Assembly: GCA_963837635.1 (NCBI GenBank) | Contig: CAWINY010000003.1 | Span: forward strand, 743,065 to 807,064 | DNA from: CAWINY01 sp963837635 | GTDB lineage: Bacteria; Acidobacteriota; Terriglobia; Terriglobales; Acidobacteriaceae | Length of the DNA: 64,000 nucleotides | Reading direction: 5' to 3' | Shown: piece by piece, positions 43,457 to 53,650 of the stretch | Layout of the letters: each line of letters opens with the position of its first letter | Position numbering within the stretch: the stretch's first letter is position 1 | Notes under the pieces: model-generated | What the model saw: the letters and a program-made list of their open reading frames with translations, nothing else | Databases searched by the model: none | What the model was told of the DNA's origin: nothing | Translations under genes and position numbers: made by a program

Positions 43457-45142
43457 CCTGCACTATTCGTGAAGGTGCCGCGAGCGGTAGTCGGCGCCGC
43501 GATTTTGCGGCGAAGATGCGCGTTGCTGCGTGATGTTCGTTGGATCACCGGGGACGACGAGCTTGGGTGTGTGCGAAATGGGTATGGCGTGGCTTTTCGA
43601 GCAAAGCTTTCCCTCGTACGCCATTTTGCGCAACATTTGAAACTTATGTTTCGGGGCGTTGCGAGGCCGCGTTATCCGGGCGAGGCGCCCAGTGCCAGCG
43701 CCACTTGCCGGAAGGTGGGCAGGAACGGGAACGACGCGGGCAGGTGTACGACCACGCGGCGAACCGAAACCAGCACCCGGGCACCCAGTTTCAGCAACCG
43801 TTCCCGGAGGGTCCAGACCTGAGCTCGCGCACAGCTGGTGTGCGCGGCTTGCAGCCGTAGTTCCTGCATCAGGACGTAGGCGGCAGCGGTGAGCAGCACG
43901 CGGAGCTGGTTCGCCCAGAAGTCGCTGCAACTGGTGCGGTCGATCTGGAGATCGTGCAGTTCTTTTATTCGATTCTCTATTTCGCCACGCTGGCAGTACA
44001 CCTTTTCATAGAGCCATTGCGGACTCTGCTTCATGTTGGTGATGACAAAGCGCGGATTATCTTTCGGCTTCTTACCCTCGGCACGCACCACCTCGGCCTT
44101 GATGATGATGCGACGTTGTTGCGGCCACGTTTGGGCCGCATAGTTGGCTTCGCCGTAAATGTGTTCGGTCTTTCCGCTCTGCCGCGAGAGCCGGCGGGCC
44201 TGCCGCATGGCTGGTTTGGCCTTGCGCTTCAACACCGCGTTTTTGGCCATCGCAATGACGTACTCAAGGTTGGGCTCTGCATCCAGGAAGTCGAGCAGAT
44301 CGGGATGCGCGAAACCGCCGTCGAGGCGCACGCGGATCCGCGCACCCGGAAAGCAATAGTGGATCATATTCAGCAGGCGACGCAAAATTCCCATCGCTCC
44401 TACCACGGCGGTCACGTTGCCGGGACGCAGCACCGCCGCGCATAGGTACTGTTCGGCTTCGTCGTTGAAGCTCACAAATCCCATCACCGGCAGGTAGCAC
44501 CAGCTGTCATAGTGTCCGTTGAAGAACGATAGCTGCTGGGCGCCGTGGGTGGGGTCGTCGGTTGGATCCAGGTCGATGGTGACGCGGCGGGCGCGTCCGC
44601 GCAACCGCTGGGCATGGCGCCCGATCACGCTATCGGCCAGTGCTTCACCCAAACGGTAGAGTTCCCTTGGGCGAATGGCGTTTTCAAAGCGCGACAGGGT
44701 TGGCTGCGAAGCCAGATCGCGGCCCGCCACCGGATCGCGGTCGAGCAACATCTTGTGAATGGGGTCGGCAGACAGGCGGGCCGAGTCGTTGGCATCCGGA
44801 TAGCCGCAGGCAATCGAGAACACGCGCTGTGCCAACAACTCGCGCAAAGAATGATCGACCTTGCCGGCTTGCCGCTTATCGCGCAGACATTCGGCCAAAC
44901 TCCGGATCAATCCGTAGCGGCGGTCAGCCGCCTTCAGCAGGATGGCTCCGCCATCGGAACTGCCTTGCCGTTGATCGAACTGCAACGCGGCGGGCTTGGC
45001 AAAACTCTCAGCGAACAACAAACACTGTGTCGTGCTATCGTCGAACACGCAGAAGCCTTTCCTGTTACCACAAACACTGTCTCAGCAACATGTTTGTAGC
45101 AGAAGAGGCTTCTCGCGTCTTCAACTTCGCGAATTATCCGGG
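43457..45142. mobile_element. IS1380-family insertion sequence, 1,686 bp, with CTAG target duplication
   Basis: The ends are imperfect inverted repeats: CCTGCACTATTCGTGAAGG on the left and CCCGGATAATTCGCGAAG on the complementary right end, about 15 of 21 positions alike. CTAG flanks both ends (43453-43456 and 45143-45146), a 4-bp duplication as expected for this family. The transposase gene is intact, so the element may be active. Confidence 0.93.
43672..45048 (-). CDS. IS1380-family transposase
   Basis: A 458-aa DDE transposase. Aspartates lie in VTIDLDPTDDPTHG and RVRLDGGFAHPDLL, and the catalytic glutamate lies in the signature YCQRGEIENRIKELHDLQ (Tyr-x2-Arg-x3-Glu-x6-type motif of IS4/IS1380 enzymes). 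Length and the early AALQFDQRQGSSDGGAILL are typical. No frameshift or internal stop is seen. It is oriented opposite to the disrupted host gene. The stop TAA at 43672 lies about 215 bases from the left end, leaving a non-coding tail inside the element. Confidence 0.94.
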   Translation of the reverse strand: MFDDSTTQCLLFAESFAKPAALQFDQRQGSSDGGAILLKAADRRYGLIRSLAECLRDKRQAGKVDHSLRELLAQRVFSIACGYPDANDSARLSADPIHKMLLDRDPVAGRDLASQPTLSRFENAIRPRELYRLGEALADSVIGRHAQRLRGRARRVTIDLDPTDDPTHGAQQLSFFNGHYDSWCYLPVMGFVSFNDEAEQYLCAAVLRPGNVTAVVGAMGILRRLLNMIHYCFPGARIRVRLDGGFAHPDLLDFLDAEPNLEYVIAMAKNAVLKRKAKPAMRQARRLSRQSGKTEHIYGEANYAAQTWPQQRRIIIKAEVVRAEGKKPKDNPRFVITNMKQSPQWLYEKVYCQRGEIENRIKELHDLQIDRTSCSDFWANQLRVLLTAAAYVLMQELRLQAAHTSCARAQVWTLRERLLKLGARVLVSVRRVVVHLPASFPFLPTFRQVALALGASPG

Positions 45143-45146
45143 CTAG

Positions 45147-45796
45147 AACAGGCACACAGGTTCTTGAATGCCTTCCTTGATTCGTATCGCTATGTGTTCA
45201 ACGATGAAACCATACGACCCCTTACCCCTGCTGATTTCTATGCTGTTCGTTTCGGACGTGCCCTGCTTTTCAGAGTTGAAAGTGAGGAACTTGGCGGGAG
45301 CAAAACAATCTCGCAGGGAATCTCCTTCGGGGATTATCCGCTCCAGGTGAAGACTGCACGAATGGTCGGTGACGAGGAGATTGCGAAATTTCGCGAGTTT
45401 CTCAAGACCGATGCCAATCCTCCTCTTCCAGCGACTTTGCTATTGAATGCTCGCGGATTTATATCTCAGGGGGAGTATCGGCTTGCTTTGATTGAGACTG
45501 GAACTGCACTGGATATCGCTGTCGAGGAGGCGGCACTTCGAGTACTGATCAGTAAGGGACAATCGCGTCCCGAAGCTTTGGCTGTACTCGAACCGAAACC
45601 CACTCGGAAGATAGCGAAAGAGGTTTTGCAGCCTTCGCTAACGTGGGACCTTCTCGGGTCGTCGGAGTGGCAGGACTACGATTCGCGATTCAGGGATTTG
45701 CGTAACGCAGCCGTCCATGATGCAGTTGAACCGGGGAAGCCTGAAGCCGAGAAATTTGTGGCCGTAGTCAGTGCACTTACTCAGAAACTCGCATAA
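45147..45796 (+). pseudogene. 3' part of the HEPN-motif gene interrupted by the IS
   Basis: Continues the split gene with EQAHRFLNAFLDSYRYV in the frame that matches the 5' part. Near its end SRFRDLRNAAVHDAVEP holds R-N-A-A-V-H, the RNxxxH signature of HEPN domains. The preceding helix LALIETGTALDIAVEEAALR is a typical HEPN helix. The intact ancestor would thus have an N-terminal beta-rich domain joined to a C-terminal HEPN domain, perhaps a ribonuclease in stress or phage response (inference). A continuous open frame from inside the IS (44996) exists but has no convincing start signal. Confidence 0.82.
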
Positions 45797-45817
45797 CGCG
45801 AACGACAGGTCCCCGAA

Positions 45818-45856
45818 AACAAAAAGCAGATGCCCGCGAGTTCCATCGCGAGCATC
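45818..45856 (-). terminator. Rho-independent terminator of the response-regulator gene
   Basis: Read on the minus strand, GATGCTCGCGA and TCGCGGGCATC pair across a six-base loop and are followed by TGCTTTTTG, about 25 bases after the regulator stop. Confidence 0.75.
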
Positions 45857-45880
45857 CGCCGTGAAGTTTGTTACGAGTTC

Positions 45881-46546
45881 CTACTGGTTGACCGGGATCT
45901 TGATGATCTTCTTTTGGATGGCGTAGGTCACCAGTTGCGCCTTGTTGTGGATGTCGAGCTTGCGCATCAGGTTGAATTTATGCGCCTCGACCGTCTTGAC
46001 GCTCAGCGCCAGCAGCACCGCGATTTCCTTGACGGAGTTGCCCTCGGCCAGCAGCTTGAGGATCTCGCGCTCGCGCGGGGTGAGGGTGGAAATCCGCGGG
46101 CGCATCTTGGCATCGCGCACGCGCGCACGGAAGTCTTCCACCAGCTTGGAGAGCACCTGGGAGCTGAGGTATTTGCCGCCCTTGTACACGTCGCGCACCG
46201 CGGTTACCAGTTGCGGCGCGGGCGTGTCCTTGAGCACGTAGCCGGCGGCGCCGACTTCCAGACACTGCACCAGGTAGTCCTCGTCCTCGTACATGGTGAG
46301 GAACAGGATCTTGGTTTCCGGACGATTCTTGCGGATATGGCGCGCCGCCTCGAACGACGACAGGCCGGGCATGCCAATATCCATCAGCACGATATCGGGA
46401 CGCAGCTCGCGGGCCTTTTCTTCCGCATCGCCGGCGTCGGGCGATTCGCCGATCACTTCAAAGTCCGACTCACTCTCCAACAGGCGGCGCACCCCTTGGC
46501 GAAACAGCGTGTGGTCGTCCACCAGCAAGCACTTTATTTTTGCCAT
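45881..46546 (-). CDS. NarL/FixJ-family response regulator
   Basis: A 221-aa two-component regulator. The receiver domain spans about residues 1-120: acidic pocket CLLVDDHTLF, phosphoacceptor Asp in DIVLMDIGMPGLSS, then ILFLTMYEDEDYL with Thr, and YVLKDT with Lys. The C-terminal LuxR-type helix-turn-helix is LTPREREILKLLAEGNSVKE plus LALSVKTVEAHKFNLMRKL. The sensor kinase gene lies about 180 bases upstream on the same strand and is the likely partner. A terminator follows. Confidence 0.94.
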   Translation of the reverse strand: MAKIKCLLVDDHTLFRQGVRRLLESESDFEVIGESPDAGDAEEKARELRPDIVLMDIGMPGLSSFEAARHIRKNRPETKILFLTMYEDEDYLVQCLEVGAAGYVLKDTPAPQLVTAVRDVYKGGKYLSSQVLSKLVEDFRARVRDAKMRPRISTLTPREREILKLLAEGNSVKEIAVLLALSVKTVEAHKFNLMRKLDIHNKAQLVTYAIQKKIIKIPVNQ

Positions 46547-46728
46547 TTCTACAGCACCTAATTACGTCCCGGTCGCATCACCCGAAACCAGCGCTTCGCA
46601 CCAGTTAGCGACCCCGCGACGGGCCGGATTAATTCCTTGCGCCGGAGCCTGCGCCAGCACGCGCTTAGCGCTTGCCGGAATCCGCCCCGGGTCGTACTCA
46701 GACTGTCGTACTCAGACTTAAGACCCCT

Positions 46729-48408
46729 TCAATTGGCTCGCGGCAGCGTGGCTACCTTGGCCAGCACGGCGCGTTCGTTGGACACGCCGCTCGCCGCTGC
46801 CCGCGCCGCCACTGCCTTCAGCCCGCTCTCTGCCGTATCCTCACCAGGCAGAGCAATTTCCAGCCGGGTACCCTTTCCTGCCGAGGAGGTGATCTTCACC
46901 TTGCCTCCCAGGATGCTAATCCGCTCCTGGATGCCCGCCAGCCCGAAGCTCGGCCGCTCGGTGTTGCGGGCCGGGCGCGCGCCGATGCCAATACCGTCGT
47001 CTTCCACGAGCAACACCACGCGGCCGTTTGCACACTCGATCTGGATGCACACGTTTTTCGCCTGGGAGTGCTTGGCGACGTTGTGCAAGGCCTCCTGGAC
47101 CACGCGATACAGGGCAGTCTCAATCTCCGGGGTCATGCGGCCCACCCCTTCGCCGATTGAAACCGCGGCCTTGATTCCAGTTCCCTTGGCCAGGTCCTTG
47201 GCTTCCTTGCGGATGGCGGCGATCAGGCCCAGTTCCTGGAGCACCAGCGGCGAGAGCCGCCCGATAATGCGGCGAATGCCTTCGATGGTGCGGTCCACCA
47301 CGTCGAGCGTCTCGCGCACCTTGGCCTTGGCCTTGGCGCGTCCGCCGAGGCTGCCTTCTAGCATGCCCAGGTAGAGGCGGATGACCATCAACGCCTGCCC
47401 GGTCTCGTCGTGCAGCTCCCGGCTGATGCGCTTGCGTTCTTCTTCCTGCACCTGGAGCAGGTGGGCGCTAAGTTCGGCGATGCGCATTTCGCGCTCGCGG
47501 AGGGCATCGGTCATGCGCGCGCGCTCGATCGCCAAGGCCGAGCGGTCGGCAATGGCCCGCATCAGTTCGCGCTCGGTGGGCAGCCAGTCGTAACGCTTGT
47601 TGAAGCCGATTAGCAGGACCCCGATCACCCGGTCGCCCGCCTTCAGCGGCATGCCCCACAGCGCCCGCGCCCGGCCCACCAGCAGGGGATTGAGCACCCC
47701 GGGCGAGCGGCGAAGGTCGGGCAGCACGGCCGGCTCGCCGGTCTTCGCAATCATTCCGGAAAAACCATAACCGGGCGTCACGGTGATATTCTCGTCCGGC
47801 TCGAGTTCCAGTCCCACCCAAGCCTTCAAGCGAAACAACTCCGCGTCCGCGTCCCGCAACAGCAGGGCCCCCACGCTGGCGTTGAAGGTGGAGGTTACGA
47901 TCTCGAGCACGCGCTCCAGCAGCGCGGTCAGGCTGGTGGCCGAAAGCTCCGCGTCGAGAACCGCGAGCAGGGCGTTGGATTCCTTGCGCTGCGTGTCGAA
48001 GTAGGCGCCCGAGACGGCGACAAAAGTGGCCGAGGTCAGCATCTCCAGCGCCGCCCGGTCTTCGGCACGCTCCTCGGGGCCCAGTTCCGGACGATCCAGA
48101 TAGGGTTCACAGGCCGATTGCGAGATCTCCAGCGAGCGGGCTACTGCCCGGGTATCCACCTGCAGCTTGGCCAGCCGCGTCCCGTAGTAGTTGAAATGCT
48201 CAAATAATCCGTCGAAGTCGGCGGCCTCGAAGAAACGGCCGCAGTCGGTTAGGTTGAGGTGCTGCAGGACAGTGAGGATGGCGTCTTCGAAGGCAAACTC
48301 TTCGGCCATCTTGCGGCGCCAGGTTTGCGTGATCGGGGAATACTGCGGCAGCAACTCCCGCGCGACCTGCAAGATCGAGGCGCGCGAGCTTTGCTTAAAG
48401 GGTAACAT
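46729..48408 (-). CDS. GAF-domain sensor histidine kinase (NarX/DegS-like, HisKA_3)
   Basis: A soluble kinase of about 559 aa. An N-terminal helical region precedes a GAF-type sensor domain (about residues 160-310; AVLDAELSATSLTALLERVL to IGVLLIGFNKRYDWL). A coiled segment RMTDALREREMRIAELSAHL leads to the HisKA_3 dimerisation domain with phosphorylated His in RKRISRELHDETGQALMVIR. The ATPase domain has YRVVQEALHNVAKHSQA (N box), LLVEDDGIGIG and FGLAGIQERISILGG. No transmembrane helix is visible, so it senses a cytoplasmic signal. The ATG at 48408 is used; GTG at 48412-48414 or ATG at 48471 are alternatives. Confidence 0.92.
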   Translation of the reverse strand: MLPFKQSSRASILQVARELLPQYSPITQTWRRKMAEEFAFEDAILTVLQHLNLTDCGRFFEAADFDGLFEHFNYYGTRLAKLQVDTRAVARSLEISQSACEPYLDRPELGPEERAEDRAALEMLTSATFVAVSGAYFDTQRKESNALLAVLDAELSATSLTALLERVLEIVTSTFNASVGALLLRDADAELFRLKAWVGLELEPDENITVTPGYGFSGMIAKTGEPAVLPDLRRSPGVLNPLLVGRARALWGMPLKAGDRVIGVLLIGFNKRYDWLPTERELMRAIADRSALAIERARMTDALREREMRIAELSAHLLQVQEEERKRISRELHDETGQALMVIRLYLGMLEGSLGGRAKAKAKVRETLDVVDRTIEGIRRIIGRLSPLVLQELGLIAAIRKEAKDLAKGTGIKAAVSIGEGVGRMTPEIETALYRVVQEALHNVAKHSQAKNVCIQIECANGRVVLLVEDDGIGIGARPARNTERPSFGLAGIQERISILGGKVKITSSAGKGTRLEIALPGEDTAESGLKAVAARAAASGVSNERAVLAKVATLPRAN

Positions 48409-48899
48409 CAACACTCGTACCTCACCCCGGCCACCTGAGACAGTGCTGTCTGGGGGTAATGCTTTAGCCAACTAAGCCTAAGGGACTCTAGCCAGCATTT
48501 TACCTGCTTTTTCAGGAAAATCCACCAGGCAGCGCTCCAGAGCACCTTTTTAGTGATTTTTTCGTCACCAGGTAAGTACCTGAGCAAGCCCGGGACCTTA
48601 ACTCGCCTGATTGTGCGCGAAGTTTACTGAAAGCGCAATAGAGACAGGAGGATAGCGGCTAAGAATCTTGCGCCGGGGCGGTCGGGGGCTAGCAGGATGG
48701 TGTCATCAATTGCGATATGGGGATTTCATAACATTCAATGAATCGAAGTCGTCTCGCTGGCTCTTGCGCGGCGCTTGGCTATCACCATCATCACCAGAAG
48801 CGTACAAGGCACAAAGAGTATCGCCGATTCCCTCCGGCAAGACCACGCTCAGGGCAGCGGGGCCTTTCTTAGGCAACGATCAAGTGGGCAGCGCTGAGC
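48409..48899. other. Intergenic region between frr and the kinase gene
   Basis: About 490 bases with no convincing gene, repeat or RNA. It must hold the kinase promoter. Open frames here have no ribosome-binding site or recognisable content. Confidence 0.5.
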
Positions 48900-49490
48900 T
48901 TATTTCACTTCCATCAGCTCTTTTTCTTTGGCCTTGCTCATCTCTTCCATTTTCTTGATTTCGTCGTCGGTGAGCTTCTGGATTTCGTCCGTTGCCCGGC
49001 GCTCGTCGTCTTCGGTGATCTTCTTGTCCTTGAGGGTCTTCTTGATCATTTCATTGCCGTCGCGGCGCACGTTGCGCACGGCGGTGCGGTGATCTTCGAG
49101 GATCTTGTGCAGGCGCTTGACCAACTCCTTGCGGCGCTCCTCGGTGAGCGGCGGCACCGGGATGCGGATCAGCTTGCCGTCGTTCATCGGGTTGAAGCCG
49201 AGATCGGCGGCGCGAACGGCCTTCTCAATGCTGGCCAGGGAGCTGGGGTCGAACGGTTGGACGGTGATCATCTGCGGCTCGGGAGCATGCACCTGCGCGA
49301 TCTGGTTCAGCGGCATCTGCGAGCCGTAGTAGTCGATGTGCACCGAGTCGAGCATATGCACGTTGGCCCGGCCGGTGCGCATGCCGGCCAAATCGGAGCG
49401 GAAAGCCTCGACCGCCTTGTCCATGCGGGTCCGCACTTGCGTGAACGTTTCTTTTAAGCCAGGTAATGCCGCACTGCTCGGCTGCGCCAT
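48900..49490 (-). CDS. frr: Ribosome recycling factor
   Basis: RRF splits the post-termination ribosome together with EF-G. The 196-aa protein carries EAFRSDLAGMRTGRANVHML, VHIDYYGSQMPLNQIAQV, then QPFDPSSLASIEKAVRAADL, NDGKLIRIPVPPLTEERRKE and the long C-terminal helix, all in normal order. An N-terminal extension of about ten residues (MAQPSSAALP) precedes the usual start, as often in this phylum. It usually follows pyrH and tsf; here an inverted repeat and a divergent gene lie upstream, so that neighbourhood is absent. Confidence 0.95.
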   Translation of the reverse strand: MAQPSSAALPGLKETFTQVRTRMDKAVEAFRSDLAGMRTGRANVHMLDSVHIDYYGSQMPLNQIAQVHAPEPQMITVQPFDPSSLASIEKAVRAADLGFNPMNDGKLIRIPVPPLTEERRKELVKRLHKILEDHRTAVRNVRRDGNEMIKKTLKDKKITEDDERRATDEIQKLTDDEIKKMEEMSKAKEKELMEVK

Positions 49491-49540
49491 ATCAATTCCT
49501 CGTTCCAGGATTTCAAAACAGGGATTATAAACAAGAAACC

Positions 49541-49673
49541 GCTCTTAGCTATTGGCTTTTGGCTGCTGGCTGGCTCTTGGCGATCAGGTGTTCGCCTCTT
49601 TTGCAACCGGCTCGTTCCTCTGATGCAGCAAGTTCGCCAAGAGCCATGAGCCAATAGCCAACAGCCAATAGCA
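49541..49673. repeat. Inverted repeat, 'TATTGGC' family
   Basis: TTAGCTATTGGCTTTTGGC at about 49545 and GGCTCTTGGCG pair with CGCCAAGAGCC and GCCAATAGCCAACAGCCAAT at about 49632-49671. It lies between the divergent frr and hypothetical genes. Confidence 0.7.
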
Positions 49674-49717
49674 GTTTTTTCGCAAACCCGCAGCCGCAAC
49701 GAGCATCTACGACCCTG

Positions 49718-50437
49718 ATGGCTACTGTTCTCAAAAATACGGAGGAGCCGGCGCGCTCCTTTTATCGCGAGCGGCTAGGCGAGGCATTTGCCCTGTCCCA
49801 CAAACTATCCGGATACGGCGCCGAGGAGGCGGTGGACACGCCCGAGTTCGACCGGATCCTGCTGGAGTACGGGCTCGGCTCGCTGGATTCCGCGCGCCGC
49901 ATCGGTGAGATGGTGGTGATTCACCTGGACAAGGCGTCGTCTTTGGACAGCCAGCCGCAACCAACGCTCACGCTTGGTTGGCCGATCGCGTGGTGGCGCG
50001 ACCTGCTGAATTTCGCGCGCGGCCGCTTCCTGCAGATGGCGACCACGCAGCAGGCTCCGCCGTGCAACCGTTGGCGGCGGGGCGTCAGTGCCTTGTGCAT
50101 GACCTTCGAGTGGAATGTGCCGGAAATTGCCAAGCGGCTGGGGTCGGGTCAGCCGGCGACCTCGGCGGCAGAGGACCTGCGTCGCAAGCTGATGCTGCTG
50201 TTTGCCCGCAACCAGGAGGGCAAAGTCACGGTCGTGGAGGCCGGTCCGGCGGTGGAGAGGGTCTTTCGCGCGACCAACAGCCTGCGCACCCTCGAGCAGA
50301 TCGCGGAGACGGCGGGCATGCCGCTGCCCGACACCCAGCGCGTCCTGGCTGCTCTGGCCAGCGTGGGGGCGGTGATTCCGGCCAAAACCGCCGAGGAAAT
50401 GCTGCAGACAATCCGCGTGCGGAAAGAGGGAAAGTAA
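49718..50437 (+). CDS. Conserved hypothetical protein, 239 aa
   Basis: No known family is recognised. It is a soluble, largely helical protein without a signal peptide. The middle has WPIAWWRDLLNFARGRFLQM. The C-terminal part (AERVFRATNSLRTLEQIAET, AGMPLPDTQRVLAALASVG) has the helix pattern of a winged-helix DNA-binding domain, with a preceding acidic segment. The start ATG at 49718 lies in a divergent gap and has only a weak purine stretch before it. It is followed after about 310 bases by rpoD, which reads in the same direction. A regulatory role is only a guess. Confidence 0.75.
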   Translation: MATVLKNTEEPARSFYRERLGEAFALSHKLSGYGAEEAVDTPEFDRILLEYGLGSLDSARRIGEMVVIHLDKASSLDSQPQPTLTLGWPIAWWRDLLNFARGRFLQMATTQQAPPCNRWRRGVSALCMTFEWNVPEIAKRLGSGQPATSAAEDLRRKLMLLFARNQEGKVTVVEAGPAVERVFRATNSLRTLEQIAETAGMPLPDTQRVLAALASVGAVIPAKTAEEMLQTIRVRKEGK

Positions 50438-50749
50438 CCGCGGATTGAAGCCGATGGAGTCTGATCGGAACGGACAAGTACCGAGAACAAGAGTCGCGGT
50501 TGCAGAGGAACTTGCCTTTGGCCGGCCAGCGCAATTTCTGGCCCCATTATCGAAACCATTCTTTTCCTGTCGCCATCTAAAGGTACTGAGCGGCTCTTGG
50601 CCCGGGAAAAGTGTGGCGGTTGGAGCTGAGTAGCGGTCAAGACCTCAGTGTACGTGCTACACTTTTAAGATTTCGTATCGGCACCATTCCCGAGACATAG
50701 AATCCCGCTGTAGCGTCCAGGTGGGGACGGGGGCGAGAGGTTTTGCCAT
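50438..50749. other. Upstream region of rpoD
   Basis: About 310 bases without a recognisable gene. The rpoD promoter should lie here; no -35/-10 pair is convincing enough to name. Confidence 0.5.
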
Positions 50750-52435
<1,686 letters not shown>

Positions 52436-52473
52436 ATCGATCCGCTCTTCGGGTGATCGGAGCTGAATTTGAG

Positions 52474-52503
52474 AGGGCGCCAGCGATGACGCCCTTTGCT
52501 TTT
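52474..52503 (+). terminator. Probable terminator after rpoD
   Basis: AGGGCG and CGCCCT form a six-base stem with a ten-base loop, followed by TTGCTTTTG. It lies between the convergent rpoD and lemA genes and could serve rpoD. Confidence 0.55.
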
Positions 52504-52562
52504 GTGGGTGCAACGTGCCAGCGGATTCGCCATCGAACGAATCAGGGTAAATTCGCGGCAAA

Positions 52563-53114
52563 TCAGAATTTCACGGCCACGTTCTCGCGGTCGGAGGGCT
52601 CGTCTACCTGGAAGAACTGCTTGGCCTGGAAGCCGAACACGCCAGCAACCATATTGGTCGGGAAGGTCTGCAGCTTGGCGTCGTAGTCGCGGACGACCGC
52701 GTTGTAATAGCGACGCGCATTCTGGATGGTGCCTTCCACTTCCTGCAGCGCCGCCTGCAGGCTGGTGAACTGCTCGGAGGCGCGCAGTTGCGGATAATTT
52801 TCGGCCACCGCGAACAACTGCCGCAGGGCGCCGGTCAACTGGTTCTCCGCCTGGCCGCGATCTTCCGGGGTGGTGGCGGACATGGCGGCGGAGCGCCACT
52901 TGGCGATGTTTTCGAAGGTCCCCTTCTCGTGGGCGGCATAGCCTTTTACGGTTTCCACCAGGTTCGGAATGAGGTCGTGGCGGCGCTTCAACTGCACGTC
53001 AATATCGGACCACGACTCATCCGAGCGCAGCCGCAACTTCACCAACCCGTTGTAGGCAAGGATGATCAAGACCGCCAGAATGCCAATGACCGCCATGATT
53101 ACGTCGAGGCTCAT
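52563..53114 (-). CDS. LemA family protein
   Basis: A 183-aa membrane-anchored protein. One N-terminal helix (VIMAVIGILAVLIILAYNGL) is followed by the LemA domain: RSDESWSDIDVQLKRRHDLI, PNLVETVKGYAAHEKGTFEN, AENYPQLRASEQFTSLQAAL and NARRYYNAVVRDYDAKLQTF, ending with FQAKQFFQVDEP. The ATG at 53114 has AGGAGA eight bases upstream. LemA proteins are of uncertain function and often pair with a TPM- or DUF2207-type membrane protein. Here a DUF2207 gene lies only about 4.3 kb away, not adjacent. Confidence 0.93.
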   Translation of the reverse strand: MSLDVIMAVIGILAVLIILAYNGLVKLRLRSDESWSDIDVQLKRRHDLIPNLVETVKGYAAHEKGTFENIAKWRSAAMSATTPEDRGQAENQLTGALRQLFAVAENYPQLRASEQFTSLQAALQEVEGTIQNARRYYNAVVRDYDAKLQTFPTNMVAGVFGFQAKQFFQVDEPSDRENVAVKF

Positions 53115-53317
53115 TTCGCTTCTCCTGGGCACCGGCGCCCGGTTGGTGCTCCGCCGCGCTGCTTGTTGGGGGCAACAGCGGAAGCTATCACAGCAGATCA
53201 AGCGGAGCAAATTACCGGCGGATGAGCGCGTCCGGGCGGGTCACTTTGCGCTATTGGTTGCGGTGGCATCCTGTGGGGCTAGGATCGCGTCCCGCAAATA
53301 CGTTGAATACGTATCGG

Positions 53318-53360
53318 TTGTCATCCTGACGCTGAGCGCAGCGAAGCGGAAGGACCCAGG
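53318..53360. repeat. Dispersed 'GTCATCCTGA...GAAGGACC' repeat
   Basis: TTGTCATCCTGACGCTGAGC with GCGAAGCGGAAGGACCCA is a member of the family seen at 33082. It sits directly before a regulator remnant and may have contributed to its truncation. Confidence 0.65.
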
Positions 53361-53361
53361 C

Positions 53362-53555
53362 GCTTATCGCCTCGTGAGTGTCTTCGAGAGAGATCGCAAG
53401 CTCTTGGAGTTTCTGGACGCGGAAGGGCTTTGCCCGGGCAGCCGCATTGTCCTGCAATCGAAGAACTACGAGGCACGGTTTCCCTGGGGGTGGAGAAACG
53501 CCTGATCCGCCTGGGGATGCCGGCGGCCGAAAAAATCTGGGTGGCGAGATCGTAA
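53362..53555 (+). pseudogene. Remnant of a DtxR/MntR-type metalloregulator (C-terminal domain)
   Basis: Only the last part of a gene remains. The first frame gives YRLVSVFERDRKLLEFLDAE and GLCPGSRIVLQSKNY, the SH3/FeoA-like C-terminal domain of DtxR-family regulators. After a one-base shift near 53473 the sequence continues GTVSLGVEKRLIRLGMPAAE and KIWVARS, the usual ending of these proteins. The DNA-binding and metal domains are absent, replaced by the repeat at 53318. An NRAMP metal transporter gene, the usual target of such a regulator, lies about 1.1 kb downstream, so local control has probably been lost or moved elsewhere. Confidence 0.65.
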
Positions 53556-53650
53556 TAACTGCAACTGGTTAACCATAGTTAACATCTCATTGTTTAATGG
53601 CGTATCCGGGTGAGGCATCCGTCCACACCCGGGAGCTGCCGGAGTAAACC

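Noticed and set aside
44996..45796. A complete gene starting inside the IS1380 element
   Set aside because: The first 50 codons lie within the IS end and terminal repeat. The frame instead joins exactly to the 5' part at 43114-43456 when the IS is removed.
45830..46561. Plus-strand open frame of 243 codons
   Set aside because: Antisense to the NarL-type regulator.
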